Source of the DNA: Peribolospora baueri
Lineage: Eukaryota; Basidiomycota; Peribolosporomycetes; Peribolosporales; Peribolosporaceae
Direction: 5' to 3'
Length of the DNA stretch: 64,000 nucleotides
NCBI GenBank assembly: GCA_029717555.1
Contig: JAMDHS010000014.1
Span: 124,001 to 188,000, forward strand
Position numbers and translations under genes: made by a program. Positions 57,412-64,000 of the stretch are shown piece by piece. The notes beneath the pieces are model-generated. The model did no database searches. It saw nothing but the letters and a program-made list of their open reading frames with translations, and was not told where the DNA came from. How positions within the stretch are numbered: position 1 is the stretch's first letter; every line of letters starts with the position of its first letter.

Positions 57412-59127
57412 TCAGAGCTGCACGCTCGCCAGGACTCTCCTGAGCGCTTGATCTGCCATCGGCACCCAAAACCAGCCGCCGTCAGCGTCACCCGCGTCCC
57501 CTCCCCCATCTCCCTCCGCCACCGCGGCCGTGCCGGGCCCGGGGCCGTAAGCGAGGACGACGAGTCCGTGGTCTCTGAACTCGACGAGCAGCGACCTGAA
57601 CTGGTGCTCGCTCGTCGCCAAAAACTGCTCCTTGGCAACGCGCAACAGCGAGGCGTACGAGACCGCGTGAGCCGGAATGTCCCCTCCGTCCGCACCCGCT
57701 ATACCCGTGACCCTGCTGTCGACATCGCCGTCGCGGCCGTCGTGTTGCCCACCCGCCGGCGCCGGCGCCGCGGCAGACTCGAGCTGAGCTGTGGCAAGGC
57801 GCACGAAGAGGTTCTTTGCCTTGCGTGTGACGCTACGGAGAATATGAGACGCCGCGTCCTCTCCGATGACCTGGTTCCCCACGCCTCCCGCCGCGGGGTG
57901 AAAAGCATGGCCTGCTGCTGAAGCGGTGCCGGGGACGTGGGAGGAGATGGAAAAGCTGGAGCGGACGGAGTAGGCGGCGGAGACAAGTGAGTGATCGAAA
58001 GAGGAGAAGGAGAGCTCGTAGGTGTAGGGAAGCAAGGTCGTTAGGTCGTGATAGAGAAAGTTGAACCCCGGACTGGCCTCAAGCACGTCGACGACGCCGG
58101 GAGAGCCCCCGCCGTCCGCTTCGCTTTCCTCCTCCTCGCGGGATTGCGTCCTCGTGGAGCCTCTCGCAAGCGCCTCTGGCCCGAACATGAGCGGCGCATT
58201 TATGTGGTCGACGCTGACGAGGAGGTGGATATGCGGGCATGAAGCGAGGAGAGAAAAGATGGCCTGTGCCCGCGTCGTGCGCAGGGACGGGGAGTCTATG
58301 TTGTGAACGACAATAAATAGCTTGCGAGGTTTGGCTTGAGCATGAGCCTTGACTACGAAGGAGTGGGAGGGGAAGTGTGGCTGAGAGGCGAAGTAGTGGT
58401 GGATGCGCCTCGCTCGCGTCTCTAAGGGACCAGCGGGAACAGCCGAGTTGCCTAGCCTTGAAACTCGCTCCTCGATGGCGTGGAGGACGTCTTTGATGGT
58501 CAATCCCGGAAAACATCCGTCAGCAACCACGACATCACCCAGTCTCCTGGCAACTTTGGTGGCGTAGGAATTGAGGACCTTGCGCTTGCTTCCGACGCCG
58601 AAGAAGACGAGGTTGAAGCCAGCGAGCAGCTCGGCCGTCCAGCCGTGGAAACGCGCCTCGTGACTTGCGAGAAGTTCTTTTGTTTCGGAGGCATGCTTGG
58701 TGCGCAGCGCGCGGGAGCCTTCAAGGGCGTCGCGCGTTTGAGCGGCGGTCAGAGGCGCCAAGGACTGGGTGATGCGGGCGTCGGAGGTGGGGCAGGGGCG
58801 AGAGTGGGCGAGGATATAAGCGTCAGACGACGATGGGCGAATGAACGGCCGTGAGGGGACATAGTCGCCGGCGAGCGCCTTGAGGCGCTTTAATGCAGGC
58901 GTGGAAGGCCCAGCGCTCATTCCATAGCCGTCGTCTTCCTCGGCCGACTCGTCGTTGACATCTCCCTCCACTTCCGGTCCGCTGCTCTCCTCATCTTCAT
59001 CCCCTGCGGCTTGGGCGGCGAGGGCGGGAGGCGCAATTTTGCGTCCTCTCGGAGCCCGCTTCGCCTCGGAGTACGTGTTCGGCCGTTGTGTGGGCCTTTC
59101 GGACCGGCGGGTCGCTGGAGACGACAT
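57412..59127 (-). CDS. ORC2: Origin recognition complex subunit 2 (Orc2)
   Basis: Core subunit of the hexamer that marks replication origins and loads MCM helicase. Single exon, 571 residues. The N-terminal 90 residues are disordered and acidic. The AAA-like fold shows GFNLVFFGVGSKRKVL (family GFSLILYGLGSKR, a degenerate Walker A), FPGLTIKDVLHAIEE, KLFIVVHNIDSPSLR, HIHLLVSVDHINAPLMF and the HDLTTLLPYTYELSF block. The C-terminal winged helix has SYASLLRVAKEQFLATSEH and LLVEFRDHGLVV. A Gly/Asp-rich insert near the end (about 545-560) is extra. Intron-free, unlike its neighbours. Confidence 0.94.
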   Translation of the reverse strand: MSSPATRRSERPTQRPNTYSEAKRAPRGRKIAPPALAAQAAGDEDEESSGPEVEGDVNDESAEEDDGYGMSAGPSTPALKRLKALAGDYVPSRPFIRPSSSDAYILAHSRPCPTSDARITQSLAPLTAAQTRDALEGSRALRTKHASETKELLASHEARFHGWTAELLAGFNLVFFGVGSKRKVLNSYATKVARRLGDVVVADGCFPGLTIKDVLHAIEERVSRLGNSAVPAGPLETRARRIHHYFASQPHFPSHSFVVKAHAQAKPRKLFIVVHNIDSPSLRTTRAQAIFSLLASCPHIHLLVSVDHINAPLMFGPEALARGSTRTQSREEEESEADGGGSPGVVDVLEASPGFNFLYHDLTTLLPYTYELSFSSFDHSLVSAAYSVRSSFSISSHVPGTASAAGHAFHPAAGGVGNQVIGEDAASHILRSVTRKAKNLFVRLATAQLESAAAPAPAGGQHDGRDGDVDSRVTGIAGADGGDIPAHAVSYASLLRVAKEQFLATSEHQFRSLLVEFRDHGLVVLAYGPGPGTAAVAEGDGGGDAGDADGGWFWVPMADQALRRVLASVQL

Positions 59128-59499
59128 GGTCCGAGGTGCTGGGCTGGTCGATGGAGATGGAGATGGAGCGCGCGATGTGCGTCAAAGGATGATTAGCCGA
59201 CCGTCTGGCCGCTAGCCTAGGGGCTCCTTCAAGTCTGTCCACTGCTGCCTCATCTTTCTACGCACCGTACCCAGATCAGCGCTGTCTCCTTGTTGACATC
59301 CCCCTCGCCGTGTCGCGATCTCGATCTCGACGATATTAATATTTCATCTACACGCTTCGCGTCGGCACGCACGAGGCAACGGCAAGACCGTGGGAAGCAC
59401 TTACGTAATACGCAGCGTCGAGAGCGGGTGTACGTTCGTTCACCTCATTCTTCCAGCCAACGTTGAGTTTGTTCTTCTCCCAAGCGGCCACTCGCGATC
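59128..59499. promoter_or_regulatory. Divergent promoter region, Orc2/NDUFAF6
   Basis: 372 bp between two start codons with an AT-rich GATATTAATATTT stretch near 59332-59344, which could act as a TATA-like element. Confidence 0.4.
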
Positions 59500-60872
59500 A
59501 TGCTCTCGTCCTTGTCTCGGGCGCCCACCCGATTGCTCCGCACAGGGGCGTTCAGTGTTGAACCAGGACCGCCTCCACGCCGCCTCGCTTCGACCATCGC
59601 CGCCGGCGGTGCCGCCTCGCCTTCGGACTACTGTCGCTCGCTCGTCTCGTCGAAGGACTACGAGGCCCACCTGCTCTCCTACTTCTACCCTTCCTGGGCC
59701 AGAGATGGTTATTACTCGCTGAGGGCGCTCAACGTTGAGCTTGCGACGATCAAGGAGAACGTGAGTTCGGAGATGATCGGCAGGATGAGAATGCAATTTT
59801 GGAGGGACGCCGTCAAATCTGCGTTCGAGGTGAGCTGGCAAGACGCACAATGCATTTGCGAGTGCCTGTCATCCAGGCAGCGGGTTCATGGGATCTTTAT
59901 CCACCTTGCGTCTGGCTGCGCTCAGGGAAGGCCTCCATCCCACCCAGTGGCTTTGGCGCTGGCCAAGGCGATCCACGACCCCCGCAGCCGATTGCAGCAG
60001 TTCCACTTCAAACGACTGATAGACGCTCGTGTGAGAGGCGCAGTCTCGTCCTGATGTCGAAACACGACATTGTGATCATATCTAGTCGTCCTGACTCTGT
60101 TCGCTTTGCTCAGGAAAAAGACCTCGCTTCGAGCACTGCACCGCCAACGTCGGAATCTATCGAATCCTACTCCGAATCCACAGCCTCTACGCTCCTCTAC
60201 GCGCAGCTTTCCCTGCTCTCCCTCTCCTCGTCGACATATGACCACGCAGCGTCGCATTTGGGAAAAGCCATAGGCATCGTCACACTCCTCCGTTCCCTCC
60301 CCTTTCACCTCGATCCCTCCCGCTTTTCTTCCTCTCACCCACCGCCGAGCTCCCGTCGTGGCTCCACCGGTTCCATGACCGGCCCGAGCACCGGCGGAAG
60401 GGGGGAGCGGAAGCTGGTGCTTCCTGTGGAGTTTTGCGCAAAGCATGGCGTGGTGCAGGAAGAGGTATTCCGAAAGGGTCCCGAGGCGAAGGGCTTGAGG
60501 GACGCCGTGTTCGAAACGGCCACGCTCGCCAATGATCATCTTATCACCGCTAGGAGTTTCTTCAAGGAGGCCAGGGAGGGAAAGCCAGAGCGGAAGATTG
60601 ACGAAGAGGTTTTACCCGTCCTCCTCGCTGCTGTGAGTGGTCGCCATTCCCTTGAATCTCCTCGACAGCCCGTCCGATCCGAGGGTCGCAAGCTCACGCG
60701 CTGGCACCCCTACCTCGTCTGTACCCCATCCGTCACCCAGGTACCAGCCCAGTCCTACCTGACCCGACTCGAGGCGGCCGACTTTCATCCCTTCGAGCCG
60801 AGTCTGAACAGGGCGAGGTACTGGAAGCTGCCATGGCAAGTTTGGACGGCCGTCCGGCGGAGGGAGGTGTAA
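59500..60872 (+). CDS. NDUFAF6-like complex I assembly factor
   Basis: Mitochondrial protein of the squalene/phytoene synthase fold, in animals needed for early assembly of respiratory complex I. Exons: 59500-59829, 59926-60030, 60114-60632, 60741-60872; 361 residues. The N-terminus is Arg/Ser-rich with no acidic residues for about 20 residues, a good presequence. Landmarks: DYEAHLLSYFYP, YYSLRALNVELATIKE, MIGRMRMQFWRDAVKSAFE, LIDAREKDL, a helix with SLLSLSSSTYDHAASHLGKA, GIVTLLRSLPFH, and LNRARYWKLPWQVW at the end. The Asp-rich prenyl-diphosphate motifs of true synthases are absent, so an enzymatic carotenoid/sterol role is unlikely. Confidence 0.9.
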
Positions 60873-61298
60873 AACGCGAGAGCGGTAGAAATTGTGGGAG
60901 GATCGGATGGGGAGGTTGTGTTCGTCAGTGGTGGTTTGTGTCACTCATTCGTCTGTGTAGTTTCGCCCTTTGGAGCTACTCTGGTGAAGAGACTTCACTG
61001 GCGGAACGGAGCCGATGGACGAGGAAAGCCGGGAAGGAGCCGTCCAGACGAACTTAGAGAAACGTGCGTTCGGAAAGCGTTGGAAAGGGTGTTCATTGCG
61101 GACAACGGAGGGAAAGGGACGGGGGAGGTGTGAAGGGATGACGGTGAGGATCTATGTACTGCTATGAACCAGTAACTGACGGCTGAGGTCGCCTGATGGG
61201 GACGGGATCGTCCCACTGAGCTCGTCGACCTGAATGCTCCTCTTCGAACGAGGCTCGAGAACCGCTCGCCGCGCTCCTATCCTACTTATTCAACAGCA
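60873..61298. other. Convergent 3' intergenic region
   Basis: 0.4 kb between NDUFAF6 and the secreted heptad-repeat gene; nothing supported. Confidence 0.4.
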
Positions 61299-62557
61299 CT
61301 AGTGGCCGATGGAATTCCTAACCGGGACGTGAGCGGCGGCGGGGTAGTTCTGCTTCGAGGTGAACTTCGTGACCTGCTTTTCCTTGTCCCTATTGGCCGC
61401 GTTGACGGTGGTAGGCTTGAACGAGTCGGGGCCGGTGGGCACGAGCCCCTTTAGAGGTTGGGCAACGCTCTGGACAGGCAGCTTCACGGGCCTGGGGCCA
61501 GGAGAGATGGAGCGCTTCTCCTCGCTCACGGGGAGGGAGCCCTGGTTCGTAAGACCGTGGAGGGGTTGGGAGAGCGCGTTGACAGGATGGGCGGCCGCGC
61601 TGAGGGGCTGGGAGGCCGTGCTGACCGGGTTGGGCCCGGAGTTTAGGGGCTGGGTGACCTTGTTGAGAGGCGTGTTGACCTGTTCGGGGACCGAGCTGAG
61701 GGGTTTGGTGGCCGAGTCCAGGGAGTTTAGGGGCGTGGACACGGACTTGACCGGGTCGCCCATCGACTTGAGCGGTTCCGTCACGGCATTTAAGGGTGGC
61801 GGGAGAGAGCGCTTCGTACTGCCAGAGCCGTTGCCAACGCCTGGGTTTGTTTAAGAACGGAAATGGTCGAAGAAGGGAAGAATGAATGCGTGCCAAACGG
61901 AGGCCCCAACAATCAAAGAGGACTGTGGACGGGGAGGAAAGGTTGACTACATGCGCCCATGCTCACCGTTACCATTGCCGCTTCCCGCGGAGTAGGTGTT
62001 GGAAGCGCCGGCGCCAAAGTAACCTTCTGGGTTCTGGTCAAGGAAACCGACAACCGGAGGGTGAGAGGGATGGCTCGAGGCGGGGGGTGCTCCAGCGGGG
62101 ACCGCTCCAGCGTGGCCCGCATGTGCATGGTCCGCTCCTCCAGGCTTGTTACTGGAAGGATGGTGCGCGCTGTCTGTCATTTGCTGGGGAGCGGAGTCCT
62201 GGACCGAACGAGCGGGAAGAGAGTCGACGTGAGCGCATCATCGCTTTGGGGCTTTCGCAAGCCGGCCATCGTGCGAGTGGCAGCTCACTGGGGCCTTGTG
62301 AGGCTGATCCACGGAGTGACCGGCTGGCGCCCGAGCACCATCGGCTGCGGGAGAAAGGTGGAGGGAAAGCGGAAAGAGAAGAAGACTATAGTCAGAACCA
62401 ACTCGACGGGCACGGGCATAGCGCACTGGACGCTTGGCGTAGGTTCAAACGAACCGGCACGCTCACCTCCATGGAGGGCCGGGGCGGCGGAGGCGACGGC
62501 GGTGACGGCGGCGAGGACGAGGCCAGCGAGAATGGCGGAGCGAGGAGAGAAGTGCAT
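61299..62557 (-). CDS. Secreted protein with P-[LV] heptad repeats
   Basis: Unrecognised secreted protein. Exons (high to low): 62467-62557, 62289-62344, 61967-62183, 61299-61840; phase is kept, 301 residues. MHFSPRSAILAGLVLAAV plus TAVASAAP is a signal peptide. A His/Ala/Pro-rich middle follows (HAHAGHAGAVPAGAPP), then NGNGGVGNGSGSTKRSLPPP with a Kex2-like KR. The second half is built from about eleven seven-residue units of the form P-[LV]-x-[SAK]-x-x-x (for example PLNAVTE, PLKSMGD, PVKSVST, PLNKVTQ, PVSTASQ, PVNALSQ), broken by two short inserts. A second KR precedes SISPG. No Cys, no known domain. Likely cell-surface or secreted structural protein or precursor; function unknown. Confidence 0.8.
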
Positions 62558-63833
62558 GGCAAAGGAGAGTGGAGGAAAATGAAGGGATGGTAATCCAAGA
62601 GAACTACGATAGAAAGGAGAGCAAGTGAGGATGAGGTGGAAGGAAGGGAAGAGGACGAGTTGACAAGAACCGACCGCTTTTTAAACGTTTCTAGGCGCGC
62701 TCCGCCCGCCTTCCCCCACACCGCGCAAGCCTCACCGAAGCCGAAGTCGAAGTCGAAGCGGCCATAGACGTTGAACCGATGGCGCGTCCTGCTAGTCGAA
62801 GCGCCAAAATGTCGCGTCCAGTTAGAGAAGGCGCGAGTAGAGGTCAACGGCATATCTAGAGGAGTAGACGCTTTGGTGGCGGTTCAATGACCATAGTTCG
62901 AGTGGCGCTGACTCCTGACAAGGTCGTCCTCCGCCGCTCTATCTTCGCTTTCTCTGGGCCTCGGGATGCTTTCTAGCTGTTCTAGTATCGGTATGGGGCC
63001 AAACAGGGGGGGAAAAAATAAGCAGCGGAGCGTCCAACTTGTCTTCATATCGTTCTGCGGCAAAGAGAGTCTCGGACAATGAGAAGGGCAAGAAAGAGGT
63101 GACCGCGTCTAGTCGAGTCACCGTACGAAGTCAACGTCAGTTCGCCCACGGAAGGGGTCCCGAGAGCGCATCGTCGATGCAAGCCCATGTGCAGCAGTTC
63201 TCGTCGGGAGGCTCCACCAAGGCGTCCAGACTGACAGGGGCGAGGAGATTGAAGAAGAAGATTCGTGTGCGCCTGAGACTTGGGGGAAGGAACCACGACG
63301 GACGGCCGAGTCGCGTTGCATCGCGTCATTGCTGCTTCACGTGACATGTCACGTGGTAGCGCATGTCAGACGTCACCGTTGTCCGAGGGTACGGCCGCGG
63401 CACGACACGGCCGTGACATTGACATGGCAATTTAAGGGACATGCCCGCCTCGGCGGAGGGCGTTGCATGGCACATCAGTACGATGATCCGTCAACACCTT
63501 CGCGACCGTGGAGTAGCACACGGACAAATGTAACCATGTGACTTGGTGTCCCACGTCCGAACTCGGAACCCGTTCGTCTCCGTGATCTCGGGCCGCTTCG
63601 ACGAAATTGGACGATCGGTTTGAAGCGCGCGCACGACATAGTGGTGCAAGGAGGGAGGGACACCCGGCAGGCACTCCAGCCTAGCCGTTTGCGCTGCGCG
63701 GCCAGGGGTTACGACGGGAGGATACGAGACGGGTCGTGCCGGAGAAGAAGTGGAGCGCGACGTGATGGGGGGGAATGAGATGGGCTTCGTACGCGCGGGC
63801 GCGTCGCGAAGGCCGCCGCCGAAGGAACCTCAC
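62558..63833. other. Upstream region of the heptad-repeat gene
   Basis: 1.3 kb without a gene I can support. Open frames on both strands at 62939-63347 do not look conserved. Further exons of the partial gene at the right edge may lie at about 63430-63700, where two alternative frames follow possible acceptors, but I cannot choose between them. Confidence 0.35.
63338..63355. promoter_or_regulatory. Paired CACGTG sites
   Basis: Two CACGTG palindromes at 63338-63343 and 63350-63355, 12 bp apart, inside a near-palindromic TCACGTGACATGTCACGTG block. Which gene they serve is unclear. Confidence 0.5.
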
Positions 63834-64000
63834 CGACTTGTGAAAGTACACCACGCCCATGCCCAACAGCGTGGCCAGTCCGGGGGTACAGATATGAGAG
63901 TCGAGACGAATGAGGAGAACGCTCGTGTCCGACTGCCATCGACGCACGACGACGTTGTACTGCTTGGGAACGCCCTCGCCCTCCTCGTCCACGCCTTGGC
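63834..64000 (-). CDS. Partial unknown gene at right edge
   Basis: On the minus strand the window edge opens into a protein-like exon, DEEGEGVPKQYNVVVRRWQ then TSVLLIRLDSHICTPGLATL and LGMGVVYFHKS, ending at a GTGAGG donor. The hydrophobic stretch near the end could be a membrane helix. I do not recognise the family. The 5' part lies outside the window and the downstream exon is uncertain. Confidence 0.4.

Noticed and set aside
59500-60872. Phytoene or squalene synthase (carotenoid pathway)
   Set aside because: Same fold but lacks the Asp-rich motifs and has a presequence and NDUFAF6 landmarks.
1-64000. CRISPR arrays, rRNA, tRNA genes
   Set aside because: No spaced identical repeats, no rRNA-like blocks and no clear tRNA A/B boxes seen by eye; a tRNAscan run would settle tRNAs.

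Overview
The window is from the nuclear genome of a basidiomycete fungus, most likely a GC-rich yeast-like lineage such as Pucciniomycotina/Microbotryomycetes. Three things suggest this: genes are broken by many short GT-AG introns (up to about 22 exons per gene), intergenic gaps are small, and the gene set is fungal (Cet1-type mRNA 5'-triphosphatase, Sen1, Vma6, Fmc1, Ies4, fungal GH51, Gdb1). The lineage below phylum is inference. I rebuilt exon structures by hand, checking that reading phase is kept across every junction, and 19 full-length gene models close cleanly from ATG to stop; one further model, the first (SIKE-like) gene, also keeps phase but its 5' end is less certain.

Layout, left to right: a SIKE/FGFR1OP2-like STRIPAK subunit (-); a small secreted Gly-rich protein (+); an F-box remnant followed by a large imperfect inverted repeat and simple repeats (3.2-5.7 kb, the least gene-like part); a CSC1/DUF221 cation channel with a polyglutamine tail (-); sorting nexin 4 (+); tubulin cofactor E (-) divergent from INO80 subunit Ies4 (+); a GNAT polyamine-type acetyltransferase (+); V-ATPase subunit d (-) divergent from glycogen debranching enzyme (+); Sen1 helicase (-); a LanC-like protein (-); a secreted tandem-repeat protein (+); mRNA triphosphatase Cet1 (+); a hotdog acyl-CoA thioesterase (-) divergent from a secreted GH51 arabinofuranosidase (+); Fmc1 (-) divergent from Snf7 (+); Orc2 (-) divergent from NDUFAF6 (+); a secreted heptad-repeat protein (-); and a partial unknown gene at the right edge.

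Most genes are housekeeping and do not form a pathway cluster. Shared themes are the endolysosomal system (Snx4, Vma6, Snf7), mitochondrial assembly (Fmc1, NDUFAF6), nuclear RNA/DNA work (Sen1, Cet1, Ies4, Orc2) and carbohydrate use (Gdb1, GH51). Three low-complexity secreted proteins stand out as the least described products; two share an Arg-Trp-x-His motif just after the signal peptide. Palindromic CACGTG sites recur in clusters in several promoters. I saw no tRNA, rRNA, CRISPR array or clear intact transposon. I found no convincing new multi-gene system; the best leads are the secreted repeat proteins and the 1.3-kb inverted repeat.
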